Below, piece after piece: positions 32,833-42,189 of a stretch of 64,000 nucleotides of DNA (the first letter of the stretch is position 1; each line of letters starts with the position of its first letter). This stretch comes from Candidatus Tepidiaquacellales bacterium UBA6667 (lineage in GTDB: Bacteria > Bacteroidota > Ignavibacteria > Tepidaquicellales > Tepidaquicellaceae), in the NCBI GenBank assembly GCA_002455255.1, contig DKKL01000031.1, forward strand, positions 149,018 to 213,017, given 5' to 3'. A program made the translations under genes and the position numbers. The notes under the pieces were generated by a model that saw nothing but the letters and a program-made list of their open reading frames with translations, was not told the DNA's origin and made no database searches.

Positions 32833-33903
32833 TTATTTCTTTTTTGAATCCTTAGTTTCTTTAGAATCTTTTGCAGTTTCGTCAGATTTATTACCGTTAG
32901 AATTTGTTACTCCGATACCCATAGCTTCCCTCACCTGATTTAAAACTTTACTCATCAATTCAGGAGTTTCATTAAAGAGTTTTTTGAGACCATCTCTTCC
33001 CTGAACTCTGTAATCTTCATAAGTGAACCAGGCACCGCCTTTTTTGATTATCTCCTGATTTACCGCAAGATCTATCAAGTCACCTGATTTTGAGATTCCT
33101 TCATTATACATTATATCAAACTCAACTTCCTTAAAAGGTGGTGCAACTTTATTTTTGACAATTTTTACTTTTGTTCTGTTTCCGGTTACTTCAGTACCGT
33201 CTTTAATCTGCCCAATTCTTCTGATATCCATTCGAATAGAGGCATAGAATTTCAGAGCTTTACCACCTGTGGTAGTTTCAGGAGATCCAAACATAACACC
33301 AATTTTATCCCGAAGCTGGTTAGTAAAAATGAGAACAACATTTGACTTTGCAACAGCAGCAGTTAGTTTTCTGAGAGCTTGAGACATTAACCGAGCTTGC
33401 ATACCCATAACAGCATCACCCATCTCACCTTCAATTTCCGCACGAGGGGTAAGTGCTGCAACAGAATCAACAACAATAACGTCTAAAGCATTACTTCTTA
33501 CTAAAGTTTCGCAAATTTCGAGAGCTTGTTCACCATATTCAGGTTGAGAAATTAAAAGATTGCTGACATCAACACCGAGTTTTTGAGCATAAGAAGTATC
33601 AAGGGCATGTTCAGTATCTATAAAAGCAGCAAGTCCACCGCTTTTTTGGGCTTCTGAAATAATATGAAGACAAATAGTAGTTTTACCGGATGATTCCGGT
33701 CCGTAAATTTCAATAATTCTACCGCGAGGAACACCACCAATTCCTAAAGCAGAATCTAAGGATATAGAACCGGTAGAGATGGCTTCAATTTTTGTAATTG
33801 GCTTGTCACCAAGTCTCATCACTGTTCCTTTCCCGTGATCTTTTTCTATTTGATCAAGAGCGATTTTAAGTGACTTAAGTCTGTTATTTTTATCGTCTGA
33901 CAT
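32833..33903 (-). CDS. recA: Recombinase RecA
   Basis: 356 residues. Walker A is GPESSGKTT (68-76). VIVVDSVAALTPRAEIEGEM covers Walker B and part of L1; NQLRDKIGVMFGSPETTTGG is L2. The tail is acidic then Lys-rich (DETAKDSKETKDSKKK). Full-length and intact. It leads recA-recX. I see no recognisable LexA box in the 140-bp upstream gap. Confidence 0.98.
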   Translation of the reverse strand: MSDDKNNRLKSLKIALDQIEKDHGKGTVMRLGDKPITKIEAISTGSISLDSALGIGGVPRGRIIEIYGPESSGKTTICLHIISEAQKSGGLAAFIDTEHALDTSYAQKLGVDVSNLLISQPEYGEQALEICETLVRSNALDVIVVDSVAALTPRAEIEGEMGDAVMGMQARLMSQALRKLTAAVAKSNVVLIFTNQLRDKIGVMFGSPETTTGGKALKFYASIRMDIRRIGQIKDGTEVTGNRTKVKIVKNKVAPPFKEVEFDIMYNEGISKSGDLIDLAVNQEIIKKGGAWFTYEDYRVQGRDGLKKLFNETPELMSKVLNQVREAMGIGVTNSNGNKSDETAKDSKETKDSKKK

Positions 33904-33987
33904 ATTTAAAATGAATTTAATTGATTAAAGTTAAGACAAGTTATAAATCTTTTCTGTAAAAAAAAATACTATAATTAATTAAGGATA

Positions 33988-34012
33988 AAAATTCTAATAG
34001 AATTAGAATTTT
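33988..34012. terminator. AT-rich terminator hairpin
   Basis: AAAATTCTAAT (33988-33998) pairs with ATTAGAATTTT (34002-34012) around AGA, with T-runs in both directions. It lies just past the 3' end of the sugar transferase gene (34048). Confidence 0.65.
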
Positions 34013-34047
34013 TTTAAAATGAATTTTTTTAGTTGAAATTAATTAAT

Positions 34048-34665
34048 TTAATAAGCACCTTTAGCTTTGATTACGGCGATCGGAGTAATTAATAATATTT
34101 TTAAATCCATATTGAAGCTTAAATTATTGATATAAGCCATATCAAAGTGTATTTTTTCATTCATAGATAAATCACTTCTACCATTTATTTGCCAAAGGCC
34201 TGTAATCCCGGGTTTTATTGTATGCCTAACATTAATAAAACTCGTTGGAAAATACTTAATTTCTGACTCAGTAATAGGTCGAGGTCCAATTAAACTTAGG
34301 TCTCCTTTTATTACATTTATAAATTGAGGAAATTCATCAATACTATATTTTCTCGCTATAGAACCAAATGGCTTAATTACTCTTGGGTCATTTTTTAAAC
34401 AATAAAATTTCTCCCACTCATCTTTTGCATCCGCGTTTAAATTTAAATATTCATTTAAAATTTTATCTGAATCTTGATACATTGTTCTTAATTTGTATAA
34501 ATTGAATAATTTCCCATTTTTACCAATCCTTTTATGCGAATAATAAATTTTTCCGGGGGAATAAATTTGAATCAATAAAACTGTTAAAATAAATATAGGA
34601 GAAAGTAAGAATAAAAATAGTACCGAGAATATTTTATCCAAAATAAGTTTTATAAATTTATACAT
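34048..34665 (-). CDS. Undecaprenyl-phosphate sugar transferase (WcaJ/PglC type)
   Basis: 205 residues with an N-terminal membrane helix (about 11-33) and the bacterial sugar transferase domain: YKLRTMYQDSD, FGSIARKYSIDEFPQFINVI, KGDLSLIGPRPI and KPGITGLWQINGRSD are all family signatures. The enzyme moves a sugar phosphate from a nucleotide sugar to undecaprenyl phosphate at the inner membrane, the first step of a surface glycan. It is the short form without the extra N-terminal helices of WcaJ. It is 6 bp from a PIG-L deacetylase gene, suggesting the lipid-linked sugar or its product is deacetylated. Confidence 0.93.
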   Translation of the reverse strand: MYKFIKLILDKIFSVLFLFLLSPIFILTVLLIQIYSPGKIYYSHKRIGKNGKLFNLYKLRTMYQDSDKILNEYLNLNADAKDEWEKFYCLKNDPRVIKPFGSIARKYSIDEFPQFINVIKGDLSLIGPRPITESEIKYFPTSFINVRHTIKPGITGLWQINGRSDLSMNEKIHFDMAYINNLSFNMDLKILLITPIAVIKAKGAY

Positions 34666-34671
34666 AAAATT

Positions 34672-35319
34672 TTAACTGTAAATTCTCGCAATTCTAAAAA
34701 ATTCTGCATACTTAACACCTATTTGTTTACCTCTTACTTTTAAATTTAACAATAAGTCTTCCGGAGTTCTACCAAAATCAAATTCATTTTTATAACATTT
34801 CATTGCCTTTAATTTATTTTTCACATCAATTTCAGACAGTTCAACAAAAAAATTAGGATGAAAATTTTTAAAATAACCTTGATCCGTAGAGGAAGAAACT
34901 TCAAAAAACATTACTGTTTTATGATCTCTTATTGGGCGAGTAGAAATTTCTACGGATTTTGAATTTAATTTGTGAGATTGATGCAAATCGAATGGACAAT
35001 GTGTTAAAATTACATCATATTGTTTAGTATATTTTTCTATGATTGTATTCAACTTCCAAAAATTTTGTTCGGCAATATCTTCACAAATTAACTCATCATG
35101 AATTAATGGAATTGCACCTAAGATTGAACAGGCTTTTTTAAAAGATGTTAAATATTTATTCCAGTTTTCTTTGCTTCTATTTCCATTACTTTTTAAAACT
35201 AAAAGAATTGATACAACTGACCCTTTTCTGACCAGAGAATGAATAAAACCTCCACATCCTATAGTTTCATCATCGGGGTGTGAAATGACGCATAATATTT
35301 TTTTATTTTTAAAATCCAT
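34672..35319 (-). CDS. PIG-L family deacetylase
   Basis: 215 residues. SHPDDETIGCGGF (about 13-25) is the zinc-binding motif of LmbE/PIG-L proteins, with the second His in LTHCPFDLHQSHKLNS. By family it is a zinc N-deacetylase acting on GlcNAc-type sugars. Pairing with the downstream sugar transferase (6-bp gap) points to surface glycan assembly. Confidence 0.9.
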   Translation of the reverse strand: MDFKNKKILCVISHPDDETIGCGGFIHSLVRKGSVVSILLVLKSNGNRSKENWNKYLTSFKKACSILGAIPLIHDELICEDIAEQNFWKLNTIIEKYTKQYDVILTHCPFDLHQSHKLNSKSVEISTRPIRDHKTVMFFEVSSSTDQGYFKNFHPNFFVELSEIDVKNKLKAMKCYKNEFDFGRTPEDLLLNLKVRGKQIGVKYAEFFRIARIYS

Positions 35320-35424
35320 ACTATATTTATTAAATTTGCATTAATTATAAAATCCAAATTAATAATGGCTTAAAAAAACATAAAAAATTGTAAACTTAAA
35401 AAAAAGTTAAATTTTGTGATAAAA

Positions 35425-35453
35425 AAAAGGAGTCTTATTAGACTCCTTTTTTT
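35425..35453 (-). terminator. Terminator of the ribonucleotide reductase gene
   Basis: AAAAGGAGTC (35425-35434) pairs with GACTCCTTTT (35441-35450) around TTATTA. T-runs follow on both strands; position 27 bp past the nrdJ stop fits the minus strand. Confidence 0.88.
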
Positions 35454-35479
35454 GTAACAAATAAATTTAAAATAATAAT

Positions 35480-38400
35480 TTATGAACAGCCGGATGTTTC
35501 GCCACAGGTTTGACATTTCAGGCAAGTTCCGTTTCTAACCATAGTTAATGATTGACAATTTGTACATATATCACCAGTATATCCACGCAAACGAGCCTGT
35601 TTTACTTTTTCAGTATAAGAATCAGAATTAACAAGTATTGAAGTGCCGACCGATGCAGAGATACTCGGTTTAACTCCATTTCCTAATGAAGGATTTACAT
35701 CAGAAGAGACTGGTTTGATGCTTACTGTAGGTTCTTTTACCGGTTCATCAATTTTTCTTTCAATCAATCTTTCCTGAATAAGCTCTTCTTCTTCAAACTC
35801 TTCATCATCCATTTTTGATAACGCATCAATCGGGCTGGTTTTGATTTCATCTTCATCAACATGAGAAAGATCTGTTCTTCCGAGATAAGTTACGGCAAGT
35901 TCACGGAAAATATAATCTATCAATGAAGTTGTCATTTTAATCTTAGGATTACCAATAACAATACCGTTAGGTTCAAATCTTGTATAAACAAACGCATCTA
36001 CAAATTCATCAAGTGGTACGCCATGTTGTAAACCGAGAGAGATGGCAATAGCAAAACAGTTCATAAGACTTCTGAATGCTGCACCTTCTCTATGCATATC
36101 AATAAATATTTCACCAAGCTGTCCATTTTCATATTCCCCTGTTCTTAAATAAACCGAATGATTACCAATTTTTGCTTTTTGAGTATAACCTTTTCTTCTG
36201 AAAGGCAGTTTTCTTCTTTTTGCAATATATCTGTGAATAATTTTTTCTGCTACTTTCACAATATCTCCGCTTCCCGGTAAAGATTTTGATAAATCCTGCG
36301 GAGTTAAAATCATTTCATCAGATTCTTCTTCCTCATCAACCATTGAATTTAAAGGTTGAGAAAGTTTAGAACCATCACGATAAAGAGCATTTGCTTTTAA
36401 GCATAAAGACCATGATTTCATATAAGCAGTTTTCATATCATCAATAGTTGCCTCATAGGGAAGATTGATAGTTTTAGAAATTGCACCTGAAATAAACGGT
36501 TGAGCGGCTGCCATAATTTTGATATGTGCATCCGCAGAAATATATCTGGTTCCTTTTTTACCACACTTGTTTGCACAATCAAATATAGGATAATGCTCTT
36601 CTTTTAAATGAGGTGCACCTTCGATTGTCATAGTTCCACAAACATAATCATTTGCTTCATCAATTTGGACTTTTGAAAATCCTAAAGCTTTTAATATGCT
36701 AAAATTAATATCATCAATCTGTTCTTCAGTGAACCCGAGAACATTCTTGCAAAAACCTGCACCAAGGGAATGTTTATTAAATACAAAATTTATATCAAAA
36801 CAAGTTGGTAACTGCTTTTCTATATTCTTAATTATTTCTTTAGTAAATCCTTTTTCAAGGAGTATTTTACCATTTATATGAGGGCAACCGATTAAAGAAC
36901 CATGCCCTTTGGTATATTTAACAATATCTTCAGTTTCATGTTCAGTATAACCCAGTTTTTTCAGAGCAACGGGAACAGATTCATTTATAATTTTAAAATA
37001 ACCACCACCGGCAAGTTTTTTAAATTTTACGATAGCAAAATCAGGTTCTACTCCGGTAGTATCACAATCCATTAATAAACCAATAGTACCAGTAGGAGCA
37101 ATAACCGTAACCTGAGCATTTCTATAACCATATTTTTCACCTAAAGATAATGCTCTGTCGGCATCTTCTCTTGCTGCTTTTAATAATTCATCCGGGCAAT
37201 ACTTTTTTTCAATTCCAATAGGAAAAATAGTTAATCCTTCGTATTCATTTTGATTAAGATTATAAGCCGCTCTTCTGTGATTTCTTATCACACGCAACAT
37301 ATTATCTTCATTTTCTTTATATCTTGTGAAAGAACCAAGCTCTTTTGCCATTTCCGCAGAAGTTGCATAAGAAGTCATATGCAAGATACAAGTTAATGCA
37401 CCTGTGATTGACAAAGCTTCATTTGAATCGTAAGGAATACCCTGACGCATAAGCAAAGCCCCGAGATTTGCATAACCTAAACCTAAGGTACGGTAATCAT
37501 ATGAAAGCTGAGCAATATTTTTACTTGGGAACTGAGCCATTAAAACACTAATTTCAAGAACGATAGTCCAAAGTCTTGTCGCATGTCTGTATTTTTCAAC
37601 TTCAAATTTCTGTGATTCCTGATCAAAAAACTTTACAAGATTCAGCGAAGCAAGATTGCACGCGGTATCGTCGAGGAACATATATTCAGAACATGGATTG
37701 GATGCTTTGATCTCACCACCGGAAGGGCAAGTATGCCATTCATTAATAGTATTATGAAACTGAATTCCGGGATCAGCACACGCCCATGCTGAATAACAAA
37801 TATCTTCCCATAAATCCCTTGCCTTCAAAGTTTTGCAAGGTCGAGGAGATCTGTTTTCTTTAGTTGCTTTTTTAAGTTCTGTTCTGTGATATAAATTCCA
37901 ATCTGCATCATTTTTAACAGCCTCCATAAATTCATTATTTGCTCTAATACTATTGTTTGAATTTTGTCCTGAAACAGTCATATATGCTTCGGAATTCCAG
38001 TCAGTATCATAAACAGGCATTTCTATTTCTTTATATCCAAGTTTAGCTAACTGAATAACCCTTTCAATATAATTCTGAGGAATCATAACTTTTTTAGCTT
38101 CAGCAATAGCAGTAGCCAAGTTTTTGTTAGTTTTCCTGTTATAACCGTCATTTTCCGGATGTACACTATTACATGCTTTAATTATATTATTTAAATGTCT
38201 GCTTAAAAGTTTAGAACCTGTAACTAAAGCCGCAACTTTTTCTTCTTCTATTACTTTCCAGTTGATAAATTCTTCGATATCAGGATGATCAAGATCAAGA
38301 GTAACCATTTTAGCAGCACGCCTTGTAGTACCACCTGATTTAATAGCACCTGCAGATCTGTCTCCAATTTTTAAGAAAGACATTAAACCTGAAGATTTAC

Positions 38401-39145
38401 CTCCACCGCTAAGATTTTCACCTGAACCTCTAAGGTTTGAAAAATTAGAACCTGTGCCCGAACCATATTTAAACAAACGTGCTTCTCTAACCCAAAGATC
38501 CATAATGCCACCTTCATTTACGAGGTCGTCAGAGACAGATTGAATAAAACAGGCATGAGGTTGAGGATGAGTATAAGCATCAGTGGAAGTGATGAGTTCT
38601 TTAGTAACCGGATCAATATAATAATGACCTTGAGAGGGACCCGAAATTCCATAAGCCCAGTTCAAGCCGGTATTAAACCATTGAGGAGAATTAGGAGCTG
38701 CCATTTGAGTAGCAAGCATATAGAATAATTCTTCATAAAAATTTCTTGCATCTTCTTCTTTATCAAAATATCCGTGTTTCCAACCCCAATATGTCCAGCA
38801 ACCTGCAAGTCGATGGAAAACCTGCCTCGAATCAGATTCAGACACAAATCTTTCATCTTCATTAAGTTTCCCGAGTTTTTCAAGGTCAGGTTCAGAAGCA
38901 CATAACCAGTCAGGAATTCCATCTTCTTTTATTTTTTTAAGGAATTTTGGAATACCGGCTTTACGGAAATACTTCTGCGCAATTATGTCAGTGGCGACTT
39001 GTGACCATTGTTTAGGAATGACAATGTCATTCATTTCAAAAACAACCGAGCCGTCAGGGTTTCTTATCACGGAAGATCTTTTTTCGTATTCAACATTTTC
39101 GGAAGCCTTAAGAGCTTGAGGGACAAATAATCTGTTAATTTTCAT
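35480..39145 (-). CDS. nrdJ: Vitamin B12-dependent ribonucleotide reductase (class II)
   Basis: 1221 residues, full length for the large zinc-tailed class II form. Cys199 (PQPHACFIQSVSDD) and the NPCSE motif (483-487, with Asn483, Cys485 and Glu487) are the active-site residues; Cys485 carries the thiyl radical formed with adenosylcobalamin. APTGTIGLLMDCDTTG and YRDGSKLSQPLN are family signatures. The C-terminus is a Cys-rich zinc ribbon (Cys1194, 1197, 1208, 1211, 1214 and 1220) that also supplies the redox-active pair for re-reduction. It makes deoxyribonucleotides without oxygen. It has a leader of about 190 nt with a terminator-like hairpin and a predicted promoter at 39346-39377. Confidence 0.97.
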   Translation of the reverse strand: MKINRLFVPQALKASENVEYEKRSSVIRNPDGSVVFEMNDIVIPKQWSQVATDIIAQKYFRKAGIPKFLKKIKEDGIPDWLCASEPDLEKLGKLNEDERFVSESDSRQVFHRLAGCWTYWGWKHGYFDKEEDARNFYEELFYMLATQMAAPNSPQWFNTGLNWAYGISGPSQGHYYIDPVTKELITSTDAYTHPQPHACFIQSVSDDLVNEGGIMDLWVREARLFKYGSGTGSNFSNLRGSGENLSGGGKSSGLMSFLKIGDRSAGAIKSGGTTRRAAKMVTLDLDHPDIEEFINWKVIEEEKVAALVTGSKLLSRHLNNIIKACNSVHPENDGYNRKTNKNLATAIAEAKKVMIPQNYIERVIQLAKLGYKEIEMPVYDTDWNSEAYMTVSGQNSNNSIRANNEFMEAVKNDADWNLYHRTELKKATKENRSPRPCKTLKARDLWEDICYSAWACADPGIQFHNTINEWHTCPSGGEIKASNPCSEYMFLDDTACNLASLNLVKFFDQESQKFEVEKYRHATRLWTIVLEISVLMAQFPSKNIAQLSYDYRTLGLGYANLGALLMRQGIPYDSNEALSITGALTCILHMTSYATSAEMAKELGSFTRYKENEDNMLRVIRNHRRAAYNLNQNEYEGLTIFPIGIEKKYCPDELLKAAREDADRALSLGEKYGYRNAQVTVIAPTGTIGLLMDCDTTGVEPDFAIVKFKKLAGGGYFKIINESVPVALKKLGYTEHETEDIVKYTKGHGSLIGCPHINGKILLEKGFTKEIIKNIEKQLPTCFDINFVFNKHSLGAGFCKNVLGFTEEQIDDINFSILKALGFSKVQIDEANDYVCGTMTIEGAPHLKEEHYPIFDCANKCGKKGTRYISADAHIKIMAAAQPFISGAISKTINLPYEATIDDMKTAYMKSWSLCLKANALYRDGSKLSQPLNSMVDEEEESDEMILTPQDLSKSLPGSGDIVKVAEKIIHRYIAKRRKLPFRRKGYTQKAKIGNHSVYLRTGEYENGQLGEIFIDMHREGAAFRSLMNCFAIAISLGLQHGVPLDEFVDAFVYTRFEPNGIVIGNPKIKMTTSLIDYIFRELAVTYLGRTDLSHVDEDEIKTSPIDALSKMDDEEFEEEELIQERLIERKIDEPVKEPTVSIKPVSSDVNPSLGNGVKPSISASVGTSILVNSDSYTEKVKQARLRGYTGDICTNCQSLTMVRNGTCLKCQTCGETSGCS

Positions 39146-39200
39146 TTTTACGGTAATTAAAAATTTTTATAATATATTGAAAGCACATTATTGAAGGGAT

Positions 39201-39235
39201 AAAAAATCCGGTAATGATATTACTATCACTCCGGA
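39201..39235 (-). promoter_or_regulatory. Terminator-like hairpin in the nrdJ leader
   Basis: On the minus strand TCCGG pairs with CCGGA (39231-39235 with 39207-39211) and, past one bulged A, AGTGATA pairs with TATCATT around GTAA. Six T's follow directly (39201-39206). This is a complete intrinsic terminator between the predicted promoter and the nrdJ ATG, 55 bp upstream of it, so it may act as an attenuator. Confidence 0.6.
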
Positions 39236-39345
39236 CATAAAATTTTATAGACTTATTTTTCTGTAGTTAATCTTCGATAATCTTGAGTTTAAATTTTTAT
39301 TTTTCCCCTGCAATGATGTGTGTGTTTTAAAATAAATTTGTATAA

Positions 39346-39377
39346 CAAAATTAACACAACTCTTTTATAAATGCAAA
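39346..39377 (-). promoter_or_regulatory. Bacteroidota-type promoter of nrdJ
   Basis: On the minus strand TTTG (39377-39374) and an exact TAATTTTG box (39353-39346) are 20 bp apart. Transcription would start near 39339, giving a leader of about 190 nt. I found no B12-box or other recognised riboswitch core in it, and no clear NrdR box pair. Confidence 0.55.
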
Positions 39378-39399
39378 CACCGAACTGAAAATTTCACTA

Positions 39400-39429
39400 T
39401 TGACTTTTAAAAAATTTTTACGGTATAAA
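39400..39429 (+). promoter_or_regulatory. Possible promoter for the structured RNA
   Basis: TTGACT (39400-39405) and TATAAA (39424-39429) lie 18 bp apart on the plus strand, a general sigma-70 pattern. It points toward the structured element at 39610-39693. No TAnnTTTG box fits, so confidence is moderate. Confidence 0.35.
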
Positions 39430-39584
39430 TATTTTTTTGTAAAGAAAAAAATTTTAAAGGAAAAACAGAATGTAAATACTGTGTTTTAAGAAATTCACAT
39501 CAAAATAATTACACTGAAAATTTATATAAAAATTTGGAATTTACAAAAATTATCAGTATAAAAATATTTAATGGGAGTAACATT

Positions 39585-39737
39585 ATGAATGCAGAGAAAA
39601 TTTATCTTGAAAGGGGGTGGATTAAGATATTATATCTTAATAACTTTTTATCTGCGTGGAGGCAATTAAAAGTTGGTCGCGCCCTTTTTTTTTATATTAC
39701 GGAGCTCGTATCAATATTTTGTTATATTTTTATTTAA
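39585..39737 (+). CDS. Possible small protein, or non-coding
   Basis: An ATG at 39585, 7 bp after GGGAG, opens a 50-codon frame (MNAEKIYLERGWIKILYLNN and on to a hydrophobic Phe/Ile/Tyr-rich end). It resembles nothing I know. It runs straight through the RNA structure at 39610-39693 and its T-run, and the end overlaps the convergent gene by 8 bp. Coding and structural readings compete; the pairing is so regular that I favour the RNA reading. Confidence 0.2.
   Translation: MNAEKIYLERGWIKILYLNNFLSAWRQLKVGRALFFYITELVSIFCYIFI
39610..39693 (+). ncRNA. Predicted three-way-junction RNA ending in a T-run
   Basis: Three helices nest exactly. P1: AAAGGG (39610-39615) with CCCTTT (39682-39687), a G-G mismatch, then GTG (39617-39619) with CGC (39678-39680). 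P2: ATTAAGATAT (39621-39630) with ATATCTTAAT (39632-39641), a perfect 10-bp match. P3: AACTTTT (39642-39648) with AAAAGTT (39668-39674), one T-T mismatch, AT with AT, a bulged C, then TGC (39653-39655) with GCA (39662-39664) closing the loop GTGGAG. Nine T's overlap and follow P1 (39685-39693), so P1 doubles as a terminator stem. I do not recognise it as tmRNA, 6S, SRP RNA, RNase P or a known riboswitch. A possible promoter lies at 39400. Confidence 0.5.
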
Positions 39738-41358
39738 TGACTACCATTTTACGTGTATACTTTAATTCATTATCAACATATACAGAATAAAGAAAAACAC
39801 CACTATTAAGTTTCAAGTCTAATAAAATGTAGTTTACTCCTGTCTGTTGTTCTTTCTTTTCTAATCTATAAATTTCTTTTCCAAGCACATCATAAACTTT
39901 AAGTTTTATATTTGCAGGTCTTGTAAGTGAATATTTTATTTTTGTGCTTGAGTTAAAAGGATTTGGAAAGTTGCCATATAAAACAAAGTTATTTGAAACC
40001 CTATAATTGATATTTTCTATATTGGTAACATCATTATATTTAAGAAGATATGATTTAAAACTAGACAAAGATTCAATATAGCCTTCACCTGAAATAAAAA
40101 TACCATTTCTGTTTTTTATTAAATTATTTCCGCTAAAATTGGAATCCAAATCATAGTAATATTTATCCCAAATTAAATTTCCTGAAGAATTATATTTTAA
40201 AAAAAATAAACCATATTGAGAATTTGATATTAAATAAAAAGTTTCTGTTCCTATTAAAAAAATATTATTGTATTCGTCTATAATTAATTTAATCGGAAGA
40301 TATCCTTTATTGATTTGATTATAAAAATTTCTTCCCCAAGTTAATTCTCCTGTTATTTTATTTATTTTACATATTCGTGAAACGTTAAAGTCAGTGAGAA
40401 TTACTCTCAAAGAAAATAATGGATTATAATCATTATCTAATATTAAATCACGAGGAATTGAGTTTTTAAGTGTATCATAATATGTATAAACCCATTCTAA
40501 ATTACCCGATTCTGAATATTTTAAACACTTAGCAGATGAGCCATTATTAAATCTTTTTTCAGACTTTACCATTACATATGAATTATTCTCACTGTCTAAT
40601 ACAATTTTCTGACCGTAATCAATCGTCCCTGTATCTTGAAATCCTCCGAGTCTTTCGGTATAATATTTCATCCACGCTAATTGTCCGTTTGATGTCAGCT
40701 TAAATGTACATACATCATCTATTCCAGCTTTTCCAATTGTTCCTGTTATATATGCATTCTGATTTCCATCTATTGCTATTGAATTCGCTTCATCATTACC
40801 TTCTATTCCTGAGTCATATGTATATTCGTAAATAACATTCCCGTTTGTATTATACTTTACAACACAAATATCTCTATATACACCTGTTCCAACCGATGAA
40901 CCCACTACATAAACATTTGATGCATCGTCAAGAGTTATTGCATTTGCAGATGAGTAAACTCCCAAAATACTGTATGATTTTACCCATCTCAGAACTCCGG
41001 ATGAATCATATTTGACCGTAAACCAGGAACTCGCATCATCTCCCGTTACATAAGCATTACCGTTTTTATCCACCGCCAAACCTATGGGACTATTAATTAT
41101 ATTATAAGGACTTCTGTAATACCTTGCCCAAATTAATTCTCCGTTTTTATTATACTTAATTGTGTTATAACCGTTATAAAAAACAAGAAGGTAAGTATTC
41201 CCAAGAGAGTCTTGTTTCATATCGGTTATATAGTTATCCTGATTTGGAGTGTTGTTCCATGTTCTTACCCATTCAAGGTTTAATTGAGAATAGGATGGTT
41301 CTGCAATCAGAAAAATTTCTGATAGAATAACGATTAATACAAATAAAAATTTATTCAA
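39730..41358 (-). CDS. Secreted SBBP-repeat propeller protein with variant sorting tail
   Basis: 542 residues with a signal peptide (MNKFLFVLIVILSEIFLIAE). The body is a chain of SBBP-type beta-propeller repeats, for example DKNGNAYVTGDDASSWFTVK, VDSSGVLRWVKSY-like strands and NQNAYITGTIGKAGIDDV, repeated about seven times. The C-terminus is a type IX-style tail with the variant FPNPFNSSTKIKYSL followed by VYDVLGKEIYRLE and RKMVVIK. Such proteins are exported; a role in adhesion or binding is a guess. Monocistronic, converging on the structured RNA region. Confidence 0.82.
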   Translation of the reverse strand: MNKFLFVLIVILSEIFLIAEPSYSQLNLEWVRTWNNTPNQDNYITDMKQDSLGNTYLLVFYNGYNTIKYNKNGELIWARYYRSPYNIINSPIGLAVDKNGNAYVTGDDASSWFTVKYDSSGVLRWVKSYSILGVYSSANAITLDDASNVYVVGSSVGTGVYRDICVVKYNTNGNVIYEYTYDSGIEGNDEANSIAIDGNQNAYITGTIGKAGIDDVCTFKLTSNGQLAWMKYYTERLGGFQDTGTIDYGQKIVLDSENNSYVMVKSEKRFNNGSSAKCLKYSESGNLEWVYTYYDTLKNSIPRDLILDNDYNPLFSLRVILTDFNVSRICKINKITGELTWGRNFYNQINKGYLPIKLIIDEYNNIFLIGTETFYLISNSQYGLFFLKYNSSGNLIWDKYYYDLDSNFSGNNLIKNRNGIFISGEGYIESLSSFKSYLLKYNDVTNIENINYRVSNNFVLYGNFPNPFNSSTKIKYSLTRPANIKLKVYDVLGKEIYRLEKKEQQTGVNYILLDLKLNSGVFLYSVYVDNELKYTRKMVVIK

Positions 41359-41604
41359 AATGATTTATAAATTTATCTAATATATGTAAATATAAGGGAT
41401 TTCATGATTTCATAGTTAAGCGGTTTATCAATTTTTGCTGTTTCAAAGATTTATCTGTTCGGCTATTTTCATTATGACTTGATAATTGTTTTTAACTTAA
41501 ATCAATATTATGATTTAGTCAATAGTAAAAGTAATTACCAAAAAAATTCTCCTTATTTATTATACTGAATTTATTATTTTTAAATACGAATTTTAAAAAT
41601 AAAA

Positions 41605-42147
41605 ATGTTTATGAAATTGGAAAATATTTATCTTGAAAATGTTATAAAAGAATTTATTGATATAAAAAAACAAGGTGAGAGGGCTATGTCTCAGATTAAA
41701 GATGAAGACTATTTTTATCAACCAAATCAGGTGACAAACAGCATTGCAATTATCATAAGACATCTTACAGGAAATATGATTTCCAGATGGACTGACTTCT
41801 TAACAACTGATGGAGAAAAAGAATGGAGAAACAGAGATGAAGAATTTGAAGAAGTGTTTTATACAGATAAAGATGACCTTATGGACAGATGGGAAAAAGG
41901 GTGGAAATGTGTATTGGATGCGGTAGGAAGTCTTACCACCGAAGACCTCACTAAGACTGTTTTCATCAGGAAAGAACCACATACTATCATTGCCGCCATT
42001 AACAGACAATTGACACATTATTCCTTTCATATCGGGCAAATAGTTTATATGGCTAAATATCTTGCGAGGGATAACTGGAATAGTTTATCCATTCCAAAAG
42101 GGCAAAGCAAAGAATTCAATGAAAAACTGATGGGTAAAAATGGATGA
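41605..42147 (+). CDS. DUF1572 protein of the DinB superfamily
   Basis: 180 residues; ATG at 41605 or two codons later. FIDIKKQGERAMSQI, NSIAIIIRHLTGNMISRWTD (with His51) and HYSFHIGQIVYMAKYL give the DUF1572/YfiT-like four-helix pattern with three metal-type His, the last two in the His-x3-His helix. Catalytic role unknown; some relatives are metal-dependent thiol transferases. The 245 bp upstream shared with the divergent gene at 41358 show no clear promoter box or repeat. Confidence 0.82.
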   Translation: MFMKLENIYLENVIKEFIDIKKQGERAMSQIKDEDYFYQPNQVTNSIAIIIRHLTGNMISRWTDFLTTDGEKEWRNRDEEFEEVFYTDKDDLMDRWEKGWKCVLDAVGSLTTEDLTKTVFIRKEPHTIIAAINRQLTHYSFHIGQIVYMAKYLARDNWNSLSIPKGQSKEFNEKLMGKNG

Positions 42148-42189
42148 AAGTTATATTTAAAGTAAAAATGAAAATAGAAAATAATTAAT

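Noticed and set aside
36696..36881. Plus-strand frames inside nrdJ
   Set aside because: Short frames without ribosome sites or domains, opposite a long conserved gene.
39146..39339. Cobalamin riboswitch upstream of nrdJ
   Set aside because: No B12 box or kissing-loop core is visible and the leader before the hairpin is only about 100 nt, too short for the usual aptamer.
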